Assembly: GCA_014378345.1 (NCBI GenBank) | Contig: JACMNW010000307.1 | Coordinates: 1 to 26,105 of the forward strand | Reading direction: 5' to 3' | DNA from: Pseudorhodobacter sp. | Lineage (GTDB): Bacteria > Pseudomonadota > Alphaproteobacteria > Rhodobacterales > Rhodobacteraceae | Length of the DNA stretch: 26,105 nucleotides | Translations under genes and position numbers: made by a program | Shown: piece by piece, positions 16,630 to 23,860 of the stretch | Numbering within the stretch: position 1 is the first letter of the stretch | Layout of the letters: the number at the start of each line of letters is the position of its first letter | The notes under the pieces: model-generated | Database searches by the model: none | What the model was told of the DNA's origin: nothing | What the model saw: only the letters and a program-made list of their open reading frames with translations

Positions 16630-17859
16630 CTATTGCAGGAATTGCACAGGATCGACGCTATCGACGCCCTTGCGCACCTCAAAATGAACAAAGGCCGGGT
16701 TGCCAGCCCTGACAGCCGCGATGGTTTGACCCCGTTTGACCTTTGCGCCTTTGGCAACCTTGATGCCGTCCAGCCCGGCATAAACCGTAAGCAACCCGCC
16801 CGCGTGACGTATTACGAGGATCGGCACTTGTTCGGTGTCTTTGGTAATGGCGGCAATCACGCCGTCTGCGCCGGCCTTGACCGCCGTGCCACCCGCGGCT
16901 GAAATATCAATGCCGTCATTTTTGCCCTTGGAATAGGCTCGAATGATCTTGCCATCCACCGGCATCACGAATTTGGCGGCAGACGCGGTTGACCGTTGTT
17001 CGCCCAGATCAGGCGACACGGGTGTTTCTTTGGCCTTTTGTGCGGCAGGTGCCACATCTTCATCTGGCAAGGGTTCTGAAGCCGAAGGTGGCACGGGGGT
17101 TGGTGATCCTACACCCGGCGCGGTTTCAGCAATAGCCACTTGCCGCAGCGGTGCGCCGGCTGCAGCCACTGGAATGATCAGGAATTGCCCCTCGCGCACT
17201 GCCAAATCTGCAGGTAATCCGTTCCAATCAGCAAGTGCCTTGGCTGAAACCCCGTAAATACGTGCAATCGAAAACGCGGTTTCGCCGCGTGCCACTTTGT
17301 GGCGTTGGGGTTCCTGCCCAGATATAGCCGCAGAAGCCGCCGGTGCAGATGGTGTCGCAGTGCCGCCCACGCGATCAAGGGCAGTTGTGGCAATACCAGC
17401 AACATCGACAGGTTGCACGCCAGCGCCGCCGCCACCGATGATCGTACCTGTGTTTCCGCCGCCGATCGCGCTGCCACCGGCCAAAACGCGGCGCGGCAAT
17501 AGCAGTGTTTCCCCATCCCGCAGCGGGTCAGTCGGCCGCAACGCGTTAAAGCTTGCAAGTTCGTCAGCGCCCAAACCAATTCTTGCGGCCACACTTGCCA
17601 CAGTGTCACCGCGGCGTGCCACAGCTGCCTGATAGGTCGGATAATTCAAGATGCCCTTGCCGTCCGCAGAGGGTCGGTTTGCCGTTGCCTGCTGCGCTGC
17701 ATCCGTTGTGTTCAGTGCGCCACTGCCGCTTCGCAAATCCCAATCAAGGTTCAATCCGCCACCGACAGAATTATCACAGGCACTTAGCCCGGCAAAAGCC
17801 GTGGTCAGTGCCAACGCACGCAACACGGTGCTGCGCATAACTTGGGGACGGGTCATCAT
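16630..17859 (-). CDS. NlpD/DipM-like LysM lipoprotein with degenerate M23 (LytM) domain
   Basis: A 409-residue predicted lipoprotein. A signal peptide ends in the lipobox LSAC (Cys28), followed by Asp29. Two LysM peptidoglycan-binding motifs lie at about 76-124 and 186-230, separated by Gly- and Pro-rich linkers. The LytM domain is at about 297-405. Its zinc site is incomplete: the first motif reads NDGID where the catalytic form has HxxxD, and the last reads FVHFE where HxHxE is expected. It is therefore probably not a peptidase but an activator of cell-wall amidases, as known for E. coli NlpD and EnvC. A gagg ribosome-binding site precedes the ATG. Asp after the lipid Cys is an inner-membrane retention signal in E. 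coli. Confidence 0.9.
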   Translation of the reverse strand: MMTRPQVMRSTVLRALALTTAFAGLSACDNSVGGGLNLDWDLRSGSGALNTTDAAQQATANRPSADGKGILNYPTYQAAVARRGDTVASVAARIGLGADELASFNALRPTDPLRDGETLLLPRRVLAGGSAIGGGNTGTIIGGGGAGVQPVDVAGIATTALDRVGGTATPSAPAASAAISGQEPQRHKVARGETAFSIARIYGVSAKALADWNGLPADLAVREGQFLIIPVAAAGAPLRQVAIAETAPGVGSPTPVPPSASEPLPDEDVAPAAQKAKETPVSPDLGEQRSTASAAKFVMPVDGKIIRAYSKGKNDGIDISAAGGTAVKAGADGVIAAITKDTEQVPILVIRHAGGLLTVYAGLDGIKVAKGAKVKRGQTIAAVRAGNPAFVHFEVRKGVDSVDPVQFLQ

Positions 17860-17925
17860 CGCTCTGCCTCGTTATGAAAGCGCCCGGGTTGATCCCAGTG
17901 TGCGCACTGTCGTTCAATCGGCCGT

Positions 17926-18609
17926 TCAATCTGTGCCAATTCCTTCCACCAGCGGCACAAAGCGCACCTGGCGAAGTTCTTGGTAGTCAAATCCATCTTC
18001 GTTGCGCACCACTTTGATCAAGCTTTGCACAGCATCAGACTGGCCTACTGGTATCACCATGATACCCCCTATCTTAAGCTGCGCCAATAGGGGGCCGGGG
18101 GGGTCTTCTGCGGCAGCGGTCACTATTATGCGGTCAAATGGGGCCTGATCTGGCAAACCACGGCTGCCGTCGGCCGTAAGAGCCGTGATGTTGGTCAGAT
18201 CAAGCGCGCTAAACACTTGTGCTGCTTCCCGCACCAGCCGCCGATGGCGGTCCACGGTGTAAACCCTGCGCGCCAGTTGTGCCAGGATGGCGGCTTGATA
18301 GCCGGACCCTGTTCCCACCTCCAGCACGGTATCGCGTGGGTTCACCGACAGCGCTTGGGTCATCAAGGCAACAACGGACGGCTGACTGATGGTCTGGCCA
18401 CACGAAATTGGCAACGGCACGTCATCATAGGCGCGGGCAGCAAAATGGCCGCGCACAAAATGGCCGCGATCAATGGCCTCCATCGCACCTAAAACGCGCG
18501 GGTCAATGATCCCACGAGACCGCAATGCAAACAAGAAACGCATTTTGCGTTCGGCGGGCGAGCCCCCGGTATCATCTTGATCATCTGCCTGGCCGTCGCC
18601 CACCGTCAT
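17926..18609 (-). CDS. pcm: Protein-L-isoaspartate O-methyltransferase
   Basis: A 227-residue SAM-dependent methyltransferase that repairs isoaspartyl residues in aged proteins. The SAM motif I is [13 protein letters not shown] (95-107), preceded by [17 protein letters not shown], the signature stretch around the substrate-binding region, and followed by [13 protein letters not shown]. The C-terminal segment PLVEG is family-typical. The start is set by a four-base overlap with the surE stop (ATGA), giving an N-terminus slightly longer than E. coli Pcm. It sits between surE and the NlpD-like gene on the same strand, the usual partnership of these three genes. Confidence 0.95.
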   Translation of the reverse strand: MTVGDGQADDQDDTGGSPAERKMRFLFALRSRGIIDPRVLGAMEAIDRGHFVRGHFAARAYDDVPLPISCGQTISQPSVVALMTQALSVNPRDTVLEVGTGSGYQAAILAQLARRVYTVDRHRRLVREAAQVFSALDLTNITALTADGSRGLPDQAPFDRIIVTAAAEDPPGPLLAQLKIGGIMVIPVGQSDAVQSLIKVVRNEDGFDYQELRQVRFVPLVEGIGTD

Positions 18610-19391
18610 CCTATGCGGGCCGCGAGGTCTGACAATTGGTCATGTGCCGTTAAATCCGCGCGCATCGGCGTCACAGAGATATAGCCTTGCAAGTTTACCG
18701 CAGCATCGGTTCCCGGCAGCGTGGGCGTTTGTTGCGGGCCACCCTTGATCCACAGGAATTTACGCCCCGAGGGTGAAATATGCGGCTCCAGCCCAAAGGC
18801 GGTATCCCGACGAAAACCCTGAGCTGCGACCTTGATGCCTTTGACAGCGGCAGCTGGCACGGGCGGGAAATTGACGTTGTAAAATGTCCGGTAATCGGCG
18901 CTGTCCCAGATACCTTTGTCAAGTAACGCCCTGACCACCGCCACACCATGTGTACGCGCGGCCTCAAACGGGTCTGTAAGATCTTCGGTCAACGGACCCA
19001 AAAACTGCGACAGGGCGATCGCCTTCAGCCCGTGCAAAGCCGCTTCCATGGCCCCTCCAATGGTGCCAGAATAAAGGGTGTTTTCTGCGGAATTGTTACC
19101 ACGGTTTACGCCGGATAATACCAGATCAGGTCTGGCCCCATCCAACACATCGAACAACCCCGCCAGCACGCAATCTGCCGGGCTGCCTTCGGTCGCGTAT
19201 CTGCGCGGGCCCAGCTTGGCAATCATCATGGGCCGGGTATAGCTGATGCAATGGGCCACGCCCGATTGTTCAAAAGCAGGGGCCACGGTCCAGACCTCAC
19301 CCTTTGGTCCGGCAATCTCTGTCGCGATCTGGGTCAAAACTTCAAGCCCGGGGGCGTTGATCCCATCGTCATTGGTGATCAGAATTCGCAT
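18606..19391 (-). CDS. surE: 5'/3'-nucleotidase SurE
   Basis: A 261-residue metal-dependent nucleotidase. The N-terminal motif [15 protein letters not shown] carries Asp8 and Asp9, with Ser43 in [10 protein letters not shown] and Asn96 in LSGVNRGNN, which are the known metal ligands. The length agrees with the family. SurE hydrolyses nucleoside monophosphates and is linked to stationary phase and stress survival. The candidate ribosome-binding site (gtagggg, 6 bases before the ATG) lies inside a stem formed with an upstream CCCTACCT, suggesting control of translation. The gene is coupled to pcm by a four-base overlap. Confidence 0.95.
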   Translation of the reverse strand: MRILITNDDGINAPGLEVLTQIATEIAGPKGEVWTVAPAFEQSGVAHCISYTRPMMIAKLGPRRYATEGSPADCVLAGLFDVLDGARPDLVLSGVNRGNNSAENTLYSGTIGGAMEAALHGLKAIALSQFLGPLTEDLTDPFEAARTHGVAVVRALLDKGIWDSADYRTFYNVNFPPVPAAAVKGIKVAAQGFRRDTAFGLEPHISPSGRKFLWIKGGPQQTPTLPGTDAAVNLQGYISVTPMRADLTAHDQLSDLAARIG

Positions 19392-19469
19392 CGATTGCCC
19401 CTACCTGTCCTTGCACCGTCTGATAGACGAGGTAGGGCAGGGCGGCAAGCATTGACCTTGCCCGTTTGA
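19392..19469 (-). promoter_or_regulatory. Structured surE leader covering its ribosome-binding site
   Basis: On the minus strand CCCTACCT (19436 down to 19430 and neighbours) pairs with AGGTAGGG (reading through 19406-19399) over 8 bp, extended by two pairs beyond a bulged G. An inner 5-bp hairpin CGTCT/AGACG (plus 19417-19429) stacks inside it. The purine run that should serve as the surE ribosome-binding site is part of the 3' arm. A further GGCAAG/CTTGCC hairpin (19444-19462) lies just after the CRTAC1-like stop. No clear promoter was identified in these 78 bases. Confidence 0.45.
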
Positions 19470-21077
19470 CTACTTTGGTGTCCAAATGCGCGCTGGCTGG
19501 TCGCGGTCCATGATATAAAACTGATCAGCCTGCACGGCATTCCAGTCACCAACCTTTCCATCAGGCCAGCGCACACGAATTTCAGTGCCCTTCGCGTCGC
19601 CCAGCCCAAAATGACGCCACCCGATTTGCCCGCTGGCATGGCCGCCACCAACGGTCGCCTCGCGGCGCATGACCACATCGCCATGCTTTACTTCGATCCA
19701 AGCGCCAATGGCATCGGTGTTGGCACCCGGCTGTTTAATTTGCACCTCAAGCCAATGGCCTGCATTCGTGCTGGTATTGCGCCAAACCTGAGCCGCTTCG
19801 CGCCGGTTCACCACAACAAGATCAAGCAATCCGTCAAGATTGAAATCCACCAATGCGGCCCCGCGTGATGTTTTCACGCTGGCCACACCCGCCTTGTCGC
19901 CCGCTTCGATAAACGTGCCATCAGCGTTTTGCAGCAGCAGATTATTGGGGTCTTGCATCGCGAAATCGGGCATCGCATCAACGTTGCCTTTGGCCACGAA
20001 CAAATCGACCATGCCGTCATTGTTCACGTCATCGAACTGCGCGTGCCAGCCGGTGCTTGGCTTCTTTTCCGGACCCGTATAGGGCCTGTGCGCAGTAACA
20101 CCCGCTTTCAACGCCACGTCAGCGAAGGTTGGCGCAAGTGCTGCACCATGCACCGCCGGGGCTGCACGCTGCAGTTTGCTATCGGCCATGCTGGTAAGAA
20201 AATATTCAGGCATCCCATTGAAATCAAGATCATAAGACGCAATACCCATGCCCCAGATTTTCAACGGTTTCCAGCCTTCATCGGTTGTATAGGGCACCGG
20301 ATCCTTGCCCGGATCAACATGCCATAGCTGTTCTTGCCCGCCTTTATAATACTCGCGGTCGTTCGAGATGCGCAGCGATTGTGTGCCCGACATGTTCCAG
20401 TCAGTGAACAGCATGGATAGCGCACAGAAGCTTGGCTTTAGTGGCAAGGGTGCTGCGAACTTGGATGCATCAGGTGCAGGTCGGTGCAGCCAGTTGGCAG
20501 TGCACGACCCCCATGGAAAATCTTCTTCCAACCGGTTCAGGTAATTGCCCACAGCCAGCGTTGGCCAATCGGCCCCCCGCTCCCACGTGGCGGCAAAGGC
20601 GGTGGACCATTCATTGCCACCGTCAAAGCCCCAGTCTTCGTTCGCGCGGGCGAACTTGCAGTTCCCAAGACCCTGCATCACCACGTTTTCACCTTGCCGC
20701 AGCAAGACCAGATCGGTGACCCCGTCGCTGTCAATGTCCAGCGGGTAGGTGCCGGTTACTGCGTCCAGTTCCAAGCCGCTCACCTCGGGCAGAAAGGAAA
20801 GCGCGCCGCCTATCGCACTGGTATTGCGATAGAATGTAGCTGGTGCTTTGCCGCCCGATAGAAGCATATCCGCCTTGCCGTCGCCCGAGCAATCAAATGT
20901 GGCGACACCGCCGCCAACCATGTACTCCCAGTCGCCGGCATAGACGCTGGCAACGCCCGCTGAAACGCCTTCTTCCACAAACGTCGGAATGGCGGGCAGG
21001 TCTTGTGCGGTTGCCGGGCCGTAAGTACCAGCCAAGACTGCCGCCAAACCGACCATAACACTGAACTTCTGCATCAT
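19470..21077 (-). CDS. Exported CRTAC1-family FG-GAP/VCBS beta-propeller with ASPIC/UnbV end
   Basis: A 535-residue protein with a signal peptide (about 1-24, cleavage near ATA-Q) followed by repeated propeller blades carrying calcium-binding-like motifs: DCSGDGKAD, DIDSDGVTD, DLDFNGMPE, DVNNDGMVD and DFNLDGLLD. The C-terminal 110 residues (NAGHWLEVQIKQPG onward, with GGGHASGQIGWRHFGLG and VRWPDGKVGDW) are the ASPIC/UnbV module. The protein is predicted to be periplasmic or secreted. It starts by ATGA overlap with the haloperoxidase-like gene upstream, with GGAG just before the start, so the two proteins are made together. Related proteins are found with varied partners. Its exact function is unknown. 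Confidence 0.87.
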   Translation of the reverse strand: MMQKFSVMVGLAAVLAGTYGPATAQDLPAIPTFVEEGVSAGVASVYAGDWEYMVGGGVATFDCSGDGKADMLLSGGKAPATFYRNTSAIGGALSFLPEVSGLELDAVTGTYPLDIDSDGVTDLVLLRQGENVVMQGLGNCKFARANEDWGFDGGNEWSTAFAATWERGADWPTLAVGNYLNRLEEDFPWGSCTANWLHRPAPDASKFAAPLPLKPSFCALSMLFTDWNMSGTQSLRISNDREYYKGGQEQLWHVDPGKDPVPYTTDEGWKPLKIWGMGIASYDLDFNGMPEYFLTSMADSKLQRAAPAVHGAALAPTFADVALKAGVTAHRPYTGPEKKPSTGWHAQFDDVNNDGMVDLFVAKGNVDAMPDFAMQDPNNLLLQNADGTFIEAGDKAGVASVKTSRGAALVDFNLDGLLDLVVVNRREAAQVWRNTSTNAGHWLEVQIKQPGANTDAIGAWIEVKHGDVVMRREATVGGGHASGQIGWRHFGLGDAKGTEIRVRWPDGKVGDWNAVQADQFYIMDRDQPARIWTPK

Positions 21078-22393
21078 TCGCTCCGCGTTTTCAGGGCTAC
21101 TGTAAAGGCACCAACGCAGCGTCCCTGATCGAGACCATTTTCAATAGCGTCCCGAAAGTGAATGCCCCCGTAAAGCCGCGAAAGACCCGCCTCTTCGGCT
21201 GCCGCCCAAAAGCTTGGGAAGCTGCGCGCAGGCAAGCCATCGTCGGCATGCGCGTCATCTTCGAATGCGAAGTTTTCACCAAACAAACCCGTCAGAACCG
21301 CCGCCGCTGCGCCTGACTGTGCCGAATGCCCGCTGGGATATTCGGGGAAAGGCGGCGTGGTCAACATCGACTCCCATTTCGGGTCCATCGTCCTGCGGAT
21401 ATACGTGACGGGGCGCAGCAGGTCGTATTGATACTTTGTATTCCAGGCGCTGATAAACGCGTCTGCCGTGCTAACGCCAAGCCGCGCCAGAACATCGACC
21501 GTTTGCTCGATGGGTTGATGATCGCGGTTGCTAATCTGCAGGGCAATTGAAATCCAATGGCCGGGCGGTGTGGACGAAAGCATCGCATCATCGGACCAAA
21601 AGCGCGCAATCGCTTTTTGTTCGGGCGTCAGGTTTTTGGTGGTGTCGAATACCTCTTGCGCTTCGGCGTAAAAAGCGGATGCCGGGTCTTCGCTGTAGTC
21701 GGTCGGTGCGGGCAAATCACAGGTTGTACCCGTTGGCACGGCAAACGTCCGATTTTTCCCCCAGTTTGGCAAAAGTGGCAATTGTTGCAGACGGATGGGG
21801 CTGGTTGGCACCCAATTGGATGGGCCGTTTGCAAGTGTGTAAACCTCGGGAAAGCCCAGATTTTCAATCACAGCGCCGCCGTCTGTTTGTGCCCATGCGA
21901 CAACATGGTCAGCCACGGCTAGCCCGAATTTTTCAGATCGTTCCGCCACGTCGGCGACTACACCGTCAGCTACTTTTGCATGCTGTTTCGCAGACAAAGA
22001 TGCCAACGCCCGCTGCCCCGTTGGTCCGGTGTTGGCAAACAGCTTGGTAACCATTTGCGCAAGCGTCGTTTGTAGAACCACCGCCTCATCATAGATCTGG
22101 ACCGGATCGCGCTTTGGTAATGGCGTCAATCCTGTCAACTGGCCTGCCAAGGATTGCATGTCAGAAGACCCGCTTGCCACCGCTTCATAGGCGGCAATGC
22201 CAATATAGGCAAAGCTTCTGCTTGCCACTGGCGGCGTGTAAGTTGGGGTATGGCGCACCAATTCCAGCGTCATGCGGTACCAGATTGCCAGCACCTCTTG
22301 CGGGGGCACCTGTGCTTGAACTGCTGCGGTGGGAGACGCGATGATGACCGCTGCCAGTGCAAGCGACTTGATAGATTTGCCAAAAAGTATCAT
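21074..22393 (-). CDS. Vanadium-dependent haloperoxidase / PAP2-superfamily enzyme, exported
   Basis: A 439-residue predicted exported protein; a signal peptide ends near residue 28 (AVQAQ). The vanadate-binding residues of vanadium haloperoxidases are all present with the right spacing: Lys320 and Arg327 (KYQYDLLRP), Ser354-Gly355-His356 (PEYPSGHSA), and Arg406 and His412 (SRLYGGIHFRD). The same scaffold occurs in PAP2 acid phosphatases, so halide oxidation versus phosphatase activity cannot be settled here. The length and the long N-terminal helical part fit the haloperoxidase side better. The start at MILFGKSIKS is supported by AGGAG 8 bases upstream; a start 60 bases further out would give a worse N-terminus. 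The stop overlaps the CRTAC1-like gene. Confidence 0.88.
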   Translation of the reverse strand: MILFGKSIKSLALAAVIIASPTAAVQAQVPPQEVLAIWYRMTLELVRHTPTYTPPVASRSFAYIGIAAYEAVASGSSDMQSLAGQLTGLTPLPKRDPVQIYDEAVVLQTTLAQMVTKLFANTGPTGQRALASLSAKQHAKVADGVVADVAERSEKFGLAVADHVVAWAQTDGGAVIENLGFPEVYTLANGPSNWVPTSPIRLQQLPLLPNWGKNRTFAVPTGTTCDLPAPTDYSEDPASAFYAEAQEVFDTTKNLTPEQKAIARFWSDDAMLSSTPPGHWISIALQISNRDHQPIEQTVDVLARLGVSTADAFISAWNTKYQYDLLRPVTYIRRTMDPKWESMLTTPPFPEYPSGHSAQSGAAAAVLTGLFGENFAFEDDAHADDGLPARSFPSFWAAAEEAGLSRLYGGIHFRDAIENGLDQGRCVGAFTVALKTRSE

Positions 22394-22554
22394 TTCCGGG
22401 CTCCTGTAGCAGCAAGACAATGACCGCTGATTTTGGAAACGATAAACAATCAAATTCGGCGCCGTGCAAGGGACTTTGATCCTTTAAATATACAGGCAAA
22501 TGCCCGTCCGAACGAAGTACACTTCTGCAAGTAGGGGGCAGAATGCGAATATTT

Positions 22555-22564
22555 TTGGTACCAA
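22555..22564. promoter_or_regulatory. Palindrome TTGGTACCAA
   Basis: A perfect 10-base palindrome in the divergent region, 160 bases ahead of the RND adaptor. Its half-sites TACCA and TGGTA recur as an inverted pair at 22629-22649, which strengthens the case for a repressor or activator operator. No regulator gene lies in the window to pair with it. Confidence 0.4.
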
Positions 22565-22601
22565 CTGACGGGCTTTGGGAAAACGGGAATCAAAAGCTAA
22601 G

Positions 22602-22628
22602 CTTTGTGCATTGACCTTTCGCGCAAAG
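22602..22628. promoter_or_regulatory. Imperfect dyad around the TTGACC box
   Basis: CTTTGTGC (22602-22609) and GCGCAAAG (22621-22628) are inverted copies with a single mismatch, 11 bases apart, and they flank TTGACC (22611-22616), a possible -35 element. Binding here would cover the promoter. Function is inferred from position only. Confidence 0.35.
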
Positions 22629-22649
22629 ATACCAAACTAAAGATGGTAT
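22629..22649. promoter_or_regulatory. Inverted repeat ATACCA-N9-TGGTAT
   Basis: ATACCA (22629-22634) and TGGTAT (22644-22649) are perfect inverted copies spaced by 9 bases, directly next to the previous dyad and about where transcription of the RND operon would begin. The arms share TACCA/TGGTA with the palindrome at 22555. Confidence 0.4.
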
Positions 22650-22723
22650 ATGTCGGCCCCACGAATGATGGGCGATTTTTTAAGCTGCGTTTACGGCGGC
22701 TTCCTTTTCAGGAACGAAATGTC

Positions 22724-23860
22724 ATGGCTACTTTTTTCAAAGCTCACCGCATTGCGGCCACTGTTGTGCTGGTTGTTGCGGCGGCATGGGTGGCGACGGG
22801 CGAATTTTCTGCGGTGGGTAGCCAAGAGGCAAAAGCTGCCGAACCGGGCTCGCCTGCAGCCGACGCATCTGTTTCGGGAACAGTAGCCCCCGCGCCGTTG
22901 CGAACAGTTGCTGCGGTGGTTCCGGTGTTTGCCGACCATGCCCGCGAAATTCGCATCTCAGGTGCGACTGCAGCCGATAAAAGTGCAGTTCTGGCCGCCC
23001 GTTCAGATGGTATCGTAGAAACGTTGGGCGTGGCGCAAGGCGATGAAATCACTGCGGATACCTTGGTTTTAAAGCTTGTTGGCGCAGATGTTGCCGCTTC
23101 GGTTGCGACAGCTGAGGTGGCACTTGCCCAAGCGACACAAGAACTTGTGGTCGGAGAAAAACTATACGCCCGTGGTGGCCTTGCAGAATTGGAATTGACC
23201 ACCCGGCGATCCGCCAAAGCGGCGGCGGATGCTGCGTTGCAACAAGCTCAGTCTGCGGAAGACAGATTGCTTTTAAAAGCGCCCTTTGCCGGAACGGTCG
23301 ATTCAGTTGACGTCGAACTGGGCGAATGGGTGCAATCTGGAACCCCGATTGCAACCGTTTTGTCGCTGGACCCGATCGTCGTTAAAGCCGAGGTCAGCGA
23401 ACGGGAGGTGGCCTTCGTGTCAATCGGTGGCCAAGCCCGTGTGCGCCTTGTCAGCGGCGTCGAAATGGAAGGCACTATTCGCCACGTGGCAAAGCAGGCA
23501 TCTGTCGGCACCCGTACCTTTGTGGTCGAAGTAGCCTTGCCAAACCCTGACAGGTCCATCGGATCCGGCATGACCGCAGAAGTTCGGCTTTTTGCAGCCC
23601 CTGTGCCAGCAGTAAGTGTTCCACGCTCTGTTATTACTTTGTCAGAAGACGGCTTGATCGGGCTTCGCGTCGTGGGCCCCGACAATATTGCGCAGTTCGC
23701 TCCCGTGACATTGCTGGATGACACGGCTTCCGGAATGATCGTAACCGGGGTGCCCGCGGACGTACGGATTATAGTCGCTGGTCAAGATCTGGTCCGAGAC
23801 GGCGAGAAGGTAACAGTGACGGAAGTATCAGCCGCTGATGTTGCAAAGGCACAGCCATGA
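22724..23860 (+). CDS. RND efflux periplasmic adaptor (membrane fusion protein)
   Basis: A 378-residue adaptor linking an inner-membrane RND pump to an outer-membrane channel. An N-terminal hydrophobic segment (about 10-30) serves as anchor or signal. Next come a lipoyl-like half (AARSDGIVETLGVAQGDEI), an alpha-hairpin with many Ala, Gln and Glu (about 125-180), the second lipoyl half (LKAPFAGTVDSVDVELGEWVQSG) and the beta-barrel and proximal domains. The start (MATFFKAHRI) is preceded by agga about 12 bases upstream. A longer frame to 22604 would place a charged, non-homologous stretch before the membrane anchor. The stop overlaps the permease start by four bases. Confidence 0.92.
   Translation: MATFFKAHRIAATVVLVVAAAWVATGEFSAVGSQEAKAAEPGSPAADASVSGTVAPAPLRTVAAVVPVFADHAREIRISGATAADKSAVLAARSDGIVETLGVAQGDEITADTLVLKLVGADVAASVATAEVALAQATQELVVGEKLYARGGLAELELTTRRSAKAAADAALQQAQSAEDRLLLKAPFAGTVDSVDVELGEWVQSGTPIATVLSLDPIVVKAEVSEREVAFVSIGGQARVRLVSGVEMEGTIRHVAKQASVGTRTFVVEVALPNPDRSIGSGMTAEVRLFAAPVPAVSVPRSVITLSEDGLIGLRVVGPDNIAQFAPVTLLDDTASGMIVTGVPADVRIIVAGQDLVRDGEKVTVTEVSAADVAKAQP

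Larger units (their letters stand above)
22394..22723. promoter_or_regulatory. Divergent control region between haloperoxidase and RND genes
   Basis: These 330 bases hold no credible gene. They separate two divergent operons and are visibly more AT-rich than the flanking genes. On the minus strand TTGCAC and TTTATC spaced by 17 bases are a weak promoter candidate for the haloperoxidase. On the plus strand TTGACC (22611-22616) is a fair -35 box without a convincing -10. Several inverted repeats, listed separately, lie in the half nearest the RND genes, where a local regulator would be expected to bind. Confidence 0.5.

Noticed and set aside
22394..22453. Longer haloperoxidase with 20 extra residues
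   Set aside because: AGGAG sits 8 bases before the later ATG, and the later start gives a clean signal peptide.
22604..22723. Longer RND adaptor starting at 22604
   Set aside because: It would run through the operator-like repeats and place a charged 40-residue stretch before the membrane anchor; 22724 has a ribosome-binding site.
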